A stretch of DNA of 64,000 nt, taken from NCBI GenBank assembly GCA_043758755.1, contig JAYVMW010000015.1, positions 45,772 through 109,771 on the forward strand, given 5' to 3'. Shown piece after piece: positions 9,295 through 17,611 of the stretch. The stretch comes from Solimicrobium sp043758755. GTDB lineage: Bacteria > Pseudomonadota > Gammaproteobacteria > Burkholderiales > Burkholderiaceae_D. The notes under the pieces are model-generated. The model saw nothing but the letters and a program-made list of their open reading frames with translations. It was not told where the DNA came from and searched no databases. A program made the position numbers and the translations under genes. Every line of letters begins with the position of its first letter. Within the stretch, counting starts at the first letter, position 1.

Positions 9295-9606
9295 ATGACA
9301 GATCCAATGAAAATTCGCGCCAGTCTGCAGGGCGATACGGTAGAAGTAAAAGTACTGATGAATCACGAAATGGAAACCGGGCAGCGCAAAGATGCGAACG
9401 GCAAACTGATACCGGCCCACTTTATTACGATGGTCAATGCGACCTGTAATGATAAAACCGTACTCACTGCACAATGGGGGGCTGCGGTATCCAAAAATCC
9501 GTTCCTGAATTTCAAGTTCAAGGGCGGTGCCAAGGGTGACACGATACGCATCACCTGGGTGGATAACTTTGGCGAAAATCGCTCTGACATCAGTACGATC
9601 AATTGA
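9295..9606 (+). CDS. soxZ: SoxZ, partner subunit of the SoxYZ carrier
   Basis: The protein has 103 residues and no signal peptide of its own, as is usual; it is co-exported with SoxY. The sequence shows the expected immunoglobulin-like beta fold: KIRASLQGDTVEVKVLM, HFITMVNA and the C-terminal TIRITWVDNFGENRSD. AGGAGA lies just upstream of the ATG. Its position directly after soxY and before soxA is standard. Confidence 0.97.
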   Translation: MTDPMKIRASLQGDTVEVKVLMNHEMETGQRKDANGKLIPAHFITMVNATCNDKTVLTAQWGAAVSKNPFLNFKFKGGAKGDTIRITWVDNFGENRSDISTIN

Positions 9607-9634
9607 GCAGGAAACCGGATCTGGGAGTGAACGC

Positions 9635-10462
9635 ATGATATATAAGCTGAAACCGACGTTGTCAGCAGAAGTACTTGTAATTGGTGCAGTCCTGTGTGCA
9701 CTGGTATTTCCGGTTCAGGCACAGACCAGCACCGCCGACAGCATTGCGCGTTATCGCGAACTGCTGCAGGATGATAATCCGGCTGACCTGTGGGTTGCAC
9801 GTGGTGAAGAACTGTGGAAACAGAAACGCGGACCTAAAAACGTGACCTTGGAAGCGTGCGACCTGGGTAAAGGTCCCGGTGTGATCGCCGGCGCCTATGC
9901 CGAACTGCCGCGCTTTTTTTTCGATGCCAATCGAGTCCAGGACCTGGAAGCAAGACTGGCTTACTGCATGGTAAACCTGCAGGGTTATAGCTATGCCGAA
10001 GCAACCAAAACACCTTTTGGCAATGGTTCCGAACATTCTGATTTTGAGTCGCTGACCGCATACATAGTGACTGCCTCGCAGGGTTTCAAAGTGCTGCAGC
10101 CAATGCAACATCCCAAGGAGCGTGAATCGTATTTGATGGGCGAAAAGATGTTTTACTTTCGGGCCGGGACGCATGATTTTTCATGCGCGACCTGCCACAG
10201 TCAGGACGGAAAACGCATCCGACTGCAGGACGTACCCAATTTGACCCATGGCGACGTTGCGCGCGGCGCTTACACAACCTGGCCGGCATATCGGGTATCA
10301 CAGGGTGAATTCCGTACCATGCAGTGGCGCATGAACGACTGCCTGCGCCAGCAGCGTCTTCCCAATCTGATTTTTAACTCTGACGCTTCGATTGCGCTGA
10401 TCAGCTTTCTTGCAAAAAATGCAGAAGGCGGATCGATGAACGCACCCGGCATGAAACGATAA
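9635..10462 (+). CDS. soxA: SoxA, L-cysteine S-thiosulfotransferase subunit
   Basis: The protein has 275 residues with a cleavable signal peptide (about residues 10-30, ending VQAQ). There is a single heme-binding CATCH near residue 174. In the N-terminal domain only isolated cysteines remain (about 75 and 111), so this is the single-heme SoxA type in which the first heme is replaced by a disulfide. The active-site Cys lies near residue 226 (RMNDCLRQQ). With SoxX it attaches thiosulfate to the SoxY cysteine. The chosen ATG follows GGGAG; the frame is open further upstream over soxZ but without signal. Confidence 0.95.
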   Translation: MIYKLKPTLSAEVLVIGAVLCALVFPVQAQTSTADSIARYRELLQDDNPADLWVARGEELWKQKRGPKNVTLEACDLGKGPGVIAGAYAELPRFFFDANRVQDLEARLAYCMVNLQGYSYAEATKTPFGNGSEHSDFESLTAYIVTASQGFKVLQPMQHPKERESYLMGEKMFYFRAGTHDFSCATCHSQDGKRIRLQDVPNLTHGDVARGAYTTWPAYRVSQGEFRTMQWRMNDCLRQQRLPNLIFNSDASIALISFLAKNAEGGSMNAPGMKR

Positions 10463-10474
10463 GGAGCTTCAGTG

Positions 10475-11095
10475 ATGAAATTTAACTACGTATTAATCGG
10501 GTCGGCAATCACAGCCTCGCTGGCAGGCTGTGCACTGCTTCCCCACTCAGATCAGGAACGGCAGTTTAACCAGATGATGCATGAATCCTTTGCCAGTCGT
10601 GGCCAGGCCGGCATGGATCGTTTGACTCAGGATGCGGTTCAGAAAGCCTGCAGCCGTTCACCTTCGGACGGCCCGTTGCCGGCCGCTCAGATTGCGGCCA
10701 TGGAAAAGTCGCAAATGGCAACGGTGATCTATCCGGTGGATGGCGTAATGACCGGAAACTGGCGCGAGGGTGAAAAAATTGCGCAGTCCGGATTTGGAAA
10801 ACAGTATTCCGATGATCCGGCTCTTCCTTCAGGTGGCAACTGTTATGCGTGTCACCAGATGGCCAAGAGTGAAATTGCCTTCGGTACTCTGGGACCGTCA
10901 CTGTACAACTATGGAAAAATTCGCGGCCAAAGTCCTGAAATCATCAGGTATACGTACGCAAAGATATTTAACTCGCAAGCCTATGCAGCCTGTTCGATCA
11001 TGCCCAGATTTGGCCACAACGCCATACTCACCGAGCAGCAGATCAAGGATGTATTGGGCTTCCTGTTTGATCCACAGTCGCCAGTCAACCAGTAA
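10475..11095 (+). CDS. soxX: SoxX, monoheme cytochrome c subunit of SoxAX
   Basis: The protein has 206 residues. The N terminus (GSAITASLAGC) resembles a lipoprotein signal with a lipobox Cys near residue 19. One CYACH heme site lies near residue 113 and a Met ligand candidate is in CSIMPRFG. It receives electrons released when SoxA forms the SoxY thiosulfonate. AAGGAG overlaps the soxA stop codon; a GTG one codon earlier is an alternative start. The N-terminal extension before the cytochrome domain is longer than in minimal SoxX proteins. Confidence 0.93.
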   Translation: MKFNYVLIGSAITASLAGCALLPHSDQERQFNQMMHESFASRGQAGMDRLTQDAVQKACSRSPSDGPLPAAQIAAMEKSQMATVIYPVDGVMTGNWREGEKIAQSGFGKQYSDDPALPSGGNCYACHQMAKSEIAFGTLGPSLYNYGKIRGQSPEIIRYTYAKIFNSQAYAACSIMPRFGHNAILTEQQIKDVLGFLFDPQSPVNQ

Positions 11096-11121
11096 CTTTT
11101 CAATCGTTTCGGAAACCAAAA

Positions 11122-12831
11122 ATGAACAGACGGGAATTTTTGCAGGTACTTGCAGTGGCAGCAGCCAGTGGCATGCTGCTGGAAAAAAGCGAAGCGGTGG
11201 CTGCCGAATCTTTGTACGCATTGCCTGAATTTGGCAATGTCAGTCTGATGCACATTACCGACTGCCATGCGCAGCTGCTGCCAATTTATTTCCGGGAACC
11301 AAATGTCAATATTGGCGTCGGCAGAGGACTGAATTGTGCCCCGCATCTGGTTGGCGAAGCACTGTTGCGACAGTTCGGTATCGCACCCAACACCCCGGCA
11401 GCGCACGCCTTCACCTATCTTGATTTTGAAAATGCCGCGCTGAAATACGGCAAGGTTGGCGGTTTCGCTCATCTGGCTACGCTGGTCAAACGTATCCGGG
11501 CCAGTCGCCCCGGCGCGCTGCTGCTGGATGGCGGGGACACCTGGCAGGGTTCAGGCACGGCGCTGTGGACCAAGGGACAGGATATGGTGGATGCCTGCAA
11601 ACTGCTGGGCGTGGATGTCATGACTGGACATTGGGAATTTACGCTGGGTGCAGATCGGGTCAAGCATGTGGTGGAAAATGACTTCAGCAACCACATCGCC
11701 TTCGTTGCGCATAATGTGCAAACCAGCGACTTTAACGATCCCGTATTTTCTCCCTATGTGACGCGTCAGATCAACGGCGTGTCAGTTGCCGTGATCGGGC
11801 AGGCATTTCCTTATACACCGATAGCGCATCCGAGCTACCTGGTGCCGGACTGGAGTTTTGGCATTCAGGAACAAAATCTGCAGAAGATGGTCAATCAGGC
11901 ACGCGGCGCAGGAGCCAGTGTGGTGGTACTGATCTCGCACAACGGCATGGACGTTGATCTGAAACTGGCCTCACGCGTCACCGGCATCGACGCCATTCTG
12001 GGTGGGCATACTCATGACGGTGTTCCGGTTCCCGTCTCTGTCAAAAACGCAGCCGGTGTGACACTGGTGACCAACGCCGGTTCCAACGGCAAGTTTTTGG
12101 GCGTACTCGATTTTGACGTGCGCGATGGAAAAATTCGCGACTTCCGGTATCGCCTGCTGCCGGTATTTTCGAATCTGCTGCCGGCCGACAAGGCGATGTC
12201 TGATCTGATCGAAACAGTGCGCGCACCATTTGCAGCACGTCTGGCCGAACCGCTGGCGCTAACGGAAGCACTGCTGTACCGGCGCGGCAATTTTATAGGC
12301 AGTTTTGATCAGCTGATACTGGACGCGCTGATGGAGCACAAGGGTGCCGAGATCGCTTTTTCACCTGGCTTTCGCTGGGGTACCACCTTACTGCCGGGAC
12401 AAACCATCACGATGGAACATGTGCTGGATCAGACCGCCATCAGCTATCCAACCACGACTGTCACGGATATGACGGGGTCTGTGATCAAAGGCATTCTGGA
12501 AGACGTCTGCGACAATCTGTTCAATCCCGACCCCTATTATCAGCAGGGGGGCGATATGGTCAGGGTCGGCGGGTTGCATTATGTCTGCGATCCGACCGCA
12601 GCCATGGGTAACCGGATTCAGGATATGCGCCTGAACGGAAAACTGATCGATGCAAATCGGGTGTACCGGGCCGCTGGCTGGGCACCGGTATCAGAGCAAA
12701 TGCGCCATTCAACGGCGGAGCCGGTTTGGGATGTGGTTGCCGACTATCTGCGCGCCAAAAAAACGGTCAATCCGCGTCAGCTGAATATGCCCACATTGAA
12801 AAACGTCAGTAACAATCCGGGTCTGGCATGA
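11122..12831 (+). CDS. soxB: SoxB, thiosulfohydrolase
   Basis: The protein has 569 residues. A Tat signal (NRREFLQVL) is followed by a metallophosphatase-like domain with dimanganese ligands in ITDCHAQLLP, LLDGGDTWQGS and GGHTHDG, then a 5'-nucleotidase C-terminal domain. It hydrolyses the terminal sulfone of SoxY-bound intermediates to release sulfate. It closes the soxCDYZAXB series, 26 bp after soxX. Length and motifs are normal for the family. Confidence 0.96.
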   Translation: MNRREFLQVLAVAAASGMLLEKSEAVAAESLYALPEFGNVSLMHITDCHAQLLPIYFREPNVNIGVGRGLNCAPHLVGEALLRQFGIAPNTPAAHAFTYLDFENAALKYGKVGGFAHLATLVKRIRASRPGALLLDGGDTWQGSGTALWTKGQDMVDACKLLGVDVMTGHWEFTLGADRVKHVVENDFSNHIAFVAHNVQTSDFNDPVFSPYVTRQINGVSVAVIGQAFPYTPIAHPSYLVPDWSFGIQEQNLQKMVNQARGAGASVVVLISHNGMDVDLKLASRVTGIDAILGGHTHDGVPVPVSVKNAAGVTLVTNAGSNGKFLGVLDFDVRDGKIRDFRYRLLPVFSNLLPADKAMSDLIETVRAPFAARLAEPLALTEALLYRRGNFIGSFDQLILDALMEHKGAEIAFSPGFRWGTTLLPGQTITMEHVLDQTAISYPTTTVTDMTGSVIKGILEDVCDNLFNPDPYYQQGGDMVRVGGLHYVCDPTAAMGNRIQDMRLNGKLIDANRVYRAAGWAPVSEQMRHSTAEPVWDVVADYLRAKKTVNPRQLNMPTLKNVSNNPGLA

Positions 12832-12866
12832 CCCAAAGCAGCTCACTTTAACGGGAGGAGACAATA

Positions 12867-13394
12867 ATGAATCACACAATTGCCAACAGGCAGATCAAAC
12901 CATTCTGGAAGCCATGGGCGGCCGGATTGGCGCTGGGGCTGGTTCTGCTGCTGACCTTCGTTCTGACTGGACATGGTCTGGGTGCTACCGGTTTTACGAC
13001 CCGTCTGACGGCATGGATAGGCATGAAAGTCGCACCCCAGGCAACCCAGTCCAATGCGTACTTCAGCGACATGGTCGACAGTGGCAACCTGCTGTCCTCC
13101 TGGATTACCTGGCAGGTGCTGGGCGTGGCTGGGGGGGCCCTGTTCGCTGCATGGCGCTCCGGACGATTCCGTTTTCAACTGGATCGCGGTCCGGCATTGG
13201 GTAAAACACGCCGGGTGTTCATGGCGTTGGCCGGCGGATTGCTGGCAGGGTTTGGGGCACGCATTTCGGCCGGCTGCACCAGCGGTTTAGGACTTTCCGG
13301 AGCCGCAACCTTAAGTCTGGCGGGCTTTTCGTTCCTGGTGGCTTTTTTTGCGATCGGCCTGCTCGTAAGCCGTATCGTTCGGGGAGTAGTGTGA
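12867..13394 (+). CDS. YeeE/YedE-family membrane protein, first half-size subunit
   Basis: The protein has 175 residues and about four hydrophobic helices. It carries one family half-motif, ARISAGCTSGLGLSGAAT, near the C terminus; its conserved Cys matches the sulfur-relay residue of YeeE. Together with the next gene it makes up one full-length transporter split into two polypeptides. It follows soxB by 35 bp with GGGAGGAG before the start, so it belongs to the sox operon. A role in moving thiosulfate, sulfite or sulfur across the inner membrane is inferred. Confidence 0.9.
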   Translation: MNHTIANRQIKPFWKPWAAGLALGLVLLLTFVLTGHGLGATGFTTRLTAWIGMKVAPQATQSNAYFSDMVDSGNLLSSWITWQVLGVAGGALFAAWRSGRFRFQLDRGPALGKTRRVFMALAGGLLAGFGARISAGCTSGLGLSGAATLSLAGFSFLVAFFAIGLLVSRIVRGVV

Positions 13395-14008
13395 TGGAGA
13401 TATTAGGTGATGTGGGCTCGGGACTGTTATGCGGTCTGTTGTTTGGCTACGTGCTTGAAAATGCCGGGTTCGGCAGTCCCTGCAAATTGACTGCGCAATT
13501 CCGACTGACCGACTGGTCTGTATTTAAAGTGATGTTTACGGCCATTGTGGTTGCCGCGGCCGGTTTATATGTTTTGAAGCAGGTCGGCATGGTCAGTGAA
13601 GACAGTCTGTTCATCCCGCCGGCATTCCTCATTGCTGCGGCCGCCGGTGGCGCTTTGGTTGGTGCAGGATTTGCCATTGGCGGGTATTGCCCGGGTACTT
13701 CCGTAGTCGGTGCAGTCTCCGGGCGTTATGACGCACTGGTGTTTCTGGGCGGACTACTGGTTGGAACATGGCTGTTTGCCGGCGCGTACGGGGCGCTGGA
13801 AACACTGACCAGTGCCGGGGGATTTACCCGGGGCGATACCTTGCCACAAGCGTTGAATTTTCCCGAGTGGGCCATCGTTCTAATCATGATTGCTGCCGCA
13901 CTCGGTGTGTTCTGGTTGGGTTCGCGTTTTGAGCAGCGTGCCGGCGGAGCTGTCAGCGCGTTGCAGGCAGTCAAGGGTGCAGACTATCAGGGCGACGAAC
14001 AGGCATAG
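13394..14008 (+). CDS. YeeE/YedE-family membrane protein, second half-size subunit
   Basis: The protein has 204 residues and about five helices. It shows LLFGYVLENAGFGSPCKLTAQF near the N terminus and GFAIGGYCPGTSVVGAVSG in the middle, each with a conserved Cys of the YeeE/YedE family. The ATG overlaps the stop of the first half-gene (TGATG), implying coupled synthesis and a heteromeric transporter. The short soluble C-terminal tail is not recognised. Confidence 0.9.
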   Translation: MEILGDVGSGLLCGLLFGYVLENAGFGSPCKLTAQFRLTDWSVFKVMFTAIVVAAAGLYVLKQVGMVSEDSLFIPPAFLIAAAAGGALVGAGFAIGGYCPGTSVVGAVSGRYDALVFLGGLLVGTWLFAGAYGALETLTSAGGFTRGDTLPQALNFPEWAIVLIMIAAALGVFWLGSRFEQRAGGAVSALQAVKGADYQGDEQA

Positions 14009-14067
14009 AACTTTTGAGCAGTTGACACTGCCGGTCAATGGCAGATTTAAATTATATGGAGACAAAA

Positions 14068-14334
14068 ATGAACAAGCGATTAACGCCGGTAACAGGCAGA
14101 AAACCCGGCTCGTGCGCCACACTTTCGGCCCTGGCGCTGGCCGTGGCAACGATGGTTGCCGGTCCAATGGCATGTGCCGGGGAAGACAGTACCGCGAGCA
14201 ACCCGTGCGCGGCAAAAAAAACCGTGAGGGCAGCCAATCCGTGCTCAGCCAAGAGCAAAAAGGCGGAAAATCCGTGCGCTCCTAAAAAGAAAAAGGGCGA
14301 GAACCCCTGCGCTGCAAAGAAAAATTCGGATTAA
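14068..14334 (+). CDS. Small exported Lys/Cys protein with four Asn-Pro-Cys repeats
   Basis: The protein has 88 residues. A signal peptide ends near ACAGED. The mature part is essentially four copies of NPC(A/S)(A/P)K(K/S), with Asn at residues 45, 57, 68 and 79 (spacings 12, 11, 11) separated by lysine-rich linkers. GGAGAC precedes the ATG. It lies downstream of the sox and YeeE genes on the same strand. Four regularly spaced thiols in a basic periplasmic peptide suggest metal, heme or sulfane-sulfur binding, but no function is established. Similar NPC-rich peptides occur as unannotated small proteins. Confidence 0.75.
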   Translation: MNKRLTPVTGRKPGSCATLSALALAVATMVAGPMACAGEDSTASNPCAAKKTVRAANPCSAKSKKAENPCAPKKKKGENPCAAKKNSD

Positions 14335-14355
14335 CTGGCCGTTGAAAACATAAAA

Positions 14356-14991
14356 TTGACAACGACTTTGAACATCGTCACGGAGCACCGCACAGCTGCA
14401 CAGCATCTGGCAAATGTTCATTTAAGCATAGCCGGTAAAGGCCAGAACCTGGCGCTCCTGGCACTGGCGGGTGCCGAGCGTTTTTCTGAATGGCGTCATT
14501 ATCCGAAAAACGATGCCCGCGATCCGGTTTCAGGGCGTCACTTTTTTTATCACGCGCATTCTGCCGATGAACGACCTGCACTGGAACATGGCCACTTTCA
14601 TGTTTTTGTTCCGTCCGTTGATGGAAAAGGCTATTGCCATCTGGCTGGCATTGCTCTTGATGCCAGCGGCATGCCGTTGCGGATATTTACCACCAACCGC
14701 TGGGTTACCGATGAAATTTGGTGTGACCACAGCAGGCAGGTTGAAGAACTGGATCGATTTCATCTTGAAATGCGCGGTCGTCTTGCCCCGGTCGCCGCAT
14801 GGATCAACGCGTTTGTGCGCAGCTACAAAACCGAGATTGCCGAATTGCTTAACCAGCGCGATCAGGTCGTCACTAAGCTCGCCGTAGCGCAAACATTGGG
14901 TGAGATACTGGAGGACAGACGCTTTAACATTTTAAGTGAACGAAGGATTTCATTGCTGGAACACCTGGCCGATGCCGGATTAAGTTTTTGA
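14356..14991 (+). CDS. Unrecognised His-rich protein in the sox locus
   Basis: The protein has 211 residues if started at the TTG at 14356. No ATG or ribosome site fits, and the frame is bounded upstream by the stop of the NPC-repeat gene. There is no signal peptide. A histidine-dense core (HFFYHAHSADERPALEHGHFHVFV) is followed by YCHLAGIALDASG, TTNRWVTDEIWCDH and a helical C-terminal half. The His/Cys residues could bind a metal. I do not recognise the family with confidence. Its tight spacing after the sox genes suggests a sulfur-related role. Confidence 0.7.
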   Translation: MTTTLNIVTEHRTAAQHLANVHLSIAGKGQNLALLALAGAERFSEWRHYPKNDARDPVSGRHFFYHAHSADERPALEHGHFHVFVPSVDGKGYCHLAGIALDASGMPLRIFTTNRWVTDEIWCDHSRQVEELDRFHLEMRGRLAPVAAWINAFVRSYKTEIAELLNQRDQVVTKLAVAQTLGEILEDRRFNILSERRISLLEHLADAGLSF

Positions 14992-15059
14992 ATTGAAGTC
15001 GGACCCTTGTGAAAGACAAAAAAGTTGAAATCACATTTTTAAAATTACTGGAGACAATC

Positions 15060-16025
15060 ATGAAATTATCTATTGTATGTATCACCGCTGTGCTGGGCAT
15101 GGGCTCTGCAGGCGCGGTTGAATTGCCCGGACCAGTGGTTGATACAGCCTGGCTGGCCATGCATAAAAACGAAGTGCAGATTGTTGATGTGCGCTCCGAC
15201 CTGGATTCATTGAAGGCTGCGCCTAAATTTGAGACAGACAAAAAAACCGGCAAAAGGGTGTTGGTCGACGTTGGCGGCCACATCCCTGATTCGCTGACCG
15301 TAGATTTCAGCACAATACGTGCTGACCAGACCATTAACGGATTGAAGGTTAAATACATGCTGCCTTCCAAAGAATCATTTCAACATCTTGTGCAGGAAGC
15401 CGGGATCCGGTCCGGAAAACCTGTGGTTCTGGTCGCTGTTGGCAGGGACGTCAGTGATGTTGATGAGGCGCTGCGAATGTACTGGGAATTGAAAGTGTAT
15501 GGAGATGATCATGTTGCGGTGCTGGATGGTGGCATGGCGGCATGGCTGGGTGAAGGACGCGAGTTTTCGATCATTCCAACTGCCCATTCAACAGGTGACT
15601 GGATGGCAAAGGATGCCCGTGCGTCGCTGGTGGCCAGTTCTGATGAAGTAGCGAACGCATCGTCCGGAACGACAGCGCAACTGGTTGATGCCCGCAATCA
15701 GTCCCAGTACTTTGGACTGAGCAAGAAAGACAATGTTCTGGCATTCGGCCACATTGCTGGCGCAAAGTCGTACGCGCCGGAGTTATTGCTGCGCAATCAG
15801 GACGGCGCACTTAAATTTTATCCGGCCAATACCTACCGCAACCTGTTGGCCGGTGAAGAAATCAAACCGGATGCTCCGACAATTACCTATTGCAATACGG
15901 GTCATCTGGCCAGTGGCGCCTGGTTTGTCATGTCAGAAATCGTTGGCGACCATTCCGTCAAACTTTATGATGGTTCCATGCATTTATGGACTAATGAGAA
16001 ACGCCCGGTTGCGGGTGTCCTGTGA
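15060..16025 (+). CDS. Periplasmic two-domain rhodanese-family sulfurtransferase
   Basis: The protein has 321 residues. A signal peptide (about residues 1-19, ending GSAGA) precedes two rhodanese domains. The N-terminal domain lacks a catalytic Cys (VVLVAVGRDVSD). The C-terminal domain has the active loop YCNTGHLASG, whose Cys would carry persulfide sulfur. This asymmetry is normal for TST/MST enzymes. GGAGAC precedes the ATG at 15060; an in-frame ATG at 15009 is less likely because it would bury the signal peptide. Position beside sox suggests handling of thiosulfate or polysulfide sulfur in the periplasm. Confidence 0.9.
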   Translation: MKLSIVCITAVLGMGSAGAVELPGPVVDTAWLAMHKNEVQIVDVRSDLDSLKAAPKFETDKKTGKRVLVDVGGHIPDSLTVDFSTIRADQTINGLKVKYMLPSKESFQHLVQEAGIRSGKPVVLVAVGRDVSDVDEALRMYWELKVYGDDHVAVLDGGMAAWLGEGREFSIIPTAHSTGDWMAKDARASLVASSDEVANASSGTTAQLVDARNQSQYFGLSKKDNVLAFGHIAGAKSYAPELLLRNQDGALKFYPANTYRNLLAGEEIKPDAPTITYCNTGHLASGAWFVMSEIVGDHSVKLYDGSMHLWTNEKRPVAGVL

Positions 16026-16172
16026 ACTGACTGAATTAAAGGAGACCAATTTTAATACCTGATAAATGCTGTTGGAGAGCTGCGAGCGCCAACTGAATCA
16101 GAAAATTTCTGAATTGACCGGAATGTAAATATCATCCTCAGTTAACTATTCAATAAAAACGAAAGAGACAAG

Positions 16173-17486
16173 ATGAAGAAAAATGCAAATAATTCAGTCG
16201 TCACACCATTATTATTAAGTGTTGCAGGAATACTTTTGAATTGCGCCGGTACAGCTAACGCGACCGATGGCTATTTCAGCCATGGTTACGGAATGACAGA
16301 AAAAGGTATGGGAGGAGCAAGCTTTGCCACCGGACTGGATGCCATGTCAGGCGCCAACAATCCGGCCGGAATGGCATGGGCGGGAGACCGGCTCGATTTG
16401 GGCGTGGACTGGTTCAGACCTGATCGCAGCGCCGAACGCAGTGGCGCCATGCCTGGACTGAATGCCTCGGTTACCAGTGACAGCACCAATTTTTTGATTC
16501 CTGAATTGGGTTATAACCGGATGTTTGGTGCTGATCTGGCCGCAGGTATCACAATTTACGGCAATGGCGGTATGAATACCAACTATCCGGGCGGACAACT
16601 GAACTGCGGAGCCGGGCCGAAAACAGCCAATCTGTTGTGTGGCGCAGGTGGTCTTGGCGTGAATCTGACTCAGTTGATTGTGGCGCCGACTCTGGCATGG
16701 AAGCCGACTTTGTCACAGTCGATTGGTATTGCTCCTTTGATTGGGTATCAGCGATTTCAGGCCCAGGGTCTGCAGGCGTTCGATAATGCGCCGGGCTTTC
16801 CCCAGTTCACGTCCGCGCCTGGTTCAGTCACCAATCTGGGCGACAGCAATTCGACCGGATTCGGTGTCAGGGTGGGATATCAGATCCATTTGGATCAATT
16901 TCAGCTGGGATTGGTGTACACCAGCAGAATGCACATGGGCGATTTAAGTTTGTATCAGGGGCTGCTGGCCAATCATGGTGCCTTTGATATACCTGAACAT
17001 TATGGAGCTGGCGTTGCCTATACTCCGTCTCCAGGCTTGCTGATCTCGTTCGATCTTGAAAGAATTGATTACGCCGACATTCCTTCGGTTGGCAATCCAG
17101 GTTCAGCACCGGCTCAGTTAGGAACTCCGAATGGTCCTGGCTTTGGCTGGTCCAATATCAATGTCGAGCGATTGGGTATGCAATGGAAATCCAGTCAGGA
17201 TCTGACACTGCGGGCAGGTTATAACCAGAGCCAGAATCCGGTTTCTGGTGGCAATGTGACATTCAATATTCTGGCTCCGGGAGTTGAAACCAGACATATC
17301 ACGCTGGGCGCGACCTATGCGGTCGGAAAAGATGCGGATTTAACAGTGGCCTACATGCACGCTTTCAAAAATACCGTCACTGGTTCGTCCATGTTCAACA
17401 GCATTCTCGGTCCGGGTGCCGGCGGCAATGAAAGCATCTCCATGTTTGAAAACAGTCTTGGTGTCGCTTACAGCAAGCACTTTTAA
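16173..17486 (+). CDS. FadL/TodX (OmpP1)-family outer membrane channel
   Basis: The protein has 437 residues. A signal peptide ends around GTANA. The mature N terminus (TDGYFSHGYGMTEKGMGGASFA, then NNPAGMAW) is the typical FadL hatch segment. A beta-barrel of amphipathic strands follows and ends in Phe. It would admit hydrophobic molecules through the outer membrane. Being next to sox, it could move a hydrophobic sulfur species, but that is only context. The start has AAAGAGA upstream. Confidence 0.9.
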   Translation: MKKNANNSVVTPLLLSVAGILLNCAGTANATDGYFSHGYGMTEKGMGGASFATGLDAMSGANNPAGMAWAGDRLDLGVDWFRPDRSAERSGAMPGLNASVTSDSTNFLIPELGYNRMFGADLAAGITIYGNGGMNTNYPGGQLNCGAGPKTANLLCGAGGLGVNLTQLIVAPTLAWKPTLSQSIGIAPLIGYQRFQAQGLQAFDNAPGFPQFTSAPGSVTNLGDSNSTGFGVRVGYQIHLDQFQLGLVYTSRMHMGDLSLYQGLLANHGAFDIPEHYGAGVAYTPSPGLLISFDLERIDYADIPSVGNPGSAPAQLGTPNGPGFGWSNINVERLGMQWKSSQDLTLRAGYNQSQNPVSGGNVTFNILAPGVETRHITLGATYAVGKDADLTVAYMHAFKNTVTGSSMFNSILGPGAGGNESISMFENSLGVAYSKHF

Positions 17487-17497
17487 ACGGATCAAGC

Positions 17498-17535
17498 GAC
17501 TTTGATGTCACAATTTTTTTGCCGGCATCAAAGTC
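17498..17535. terminator. Possible bidirectional terminator-like inverted repeat
   Basis: GACTTTGATG and CATCAAAGTC form a 10-bp perfect stem between the convergent FadL and glutamate-synthase-like genes. The loop is 18 bases and includes a T-run, which is unusual for a canonical Rho-independent terminator. Confidence 0.35.
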
Positions 17536-17611
17536 TGCATATCAAAACCGGAATTGCCAATGGTCGGACTGCTGTCCACACCTGGATCAGCCGGCGTTTT
17601 AAAATTTGCCT

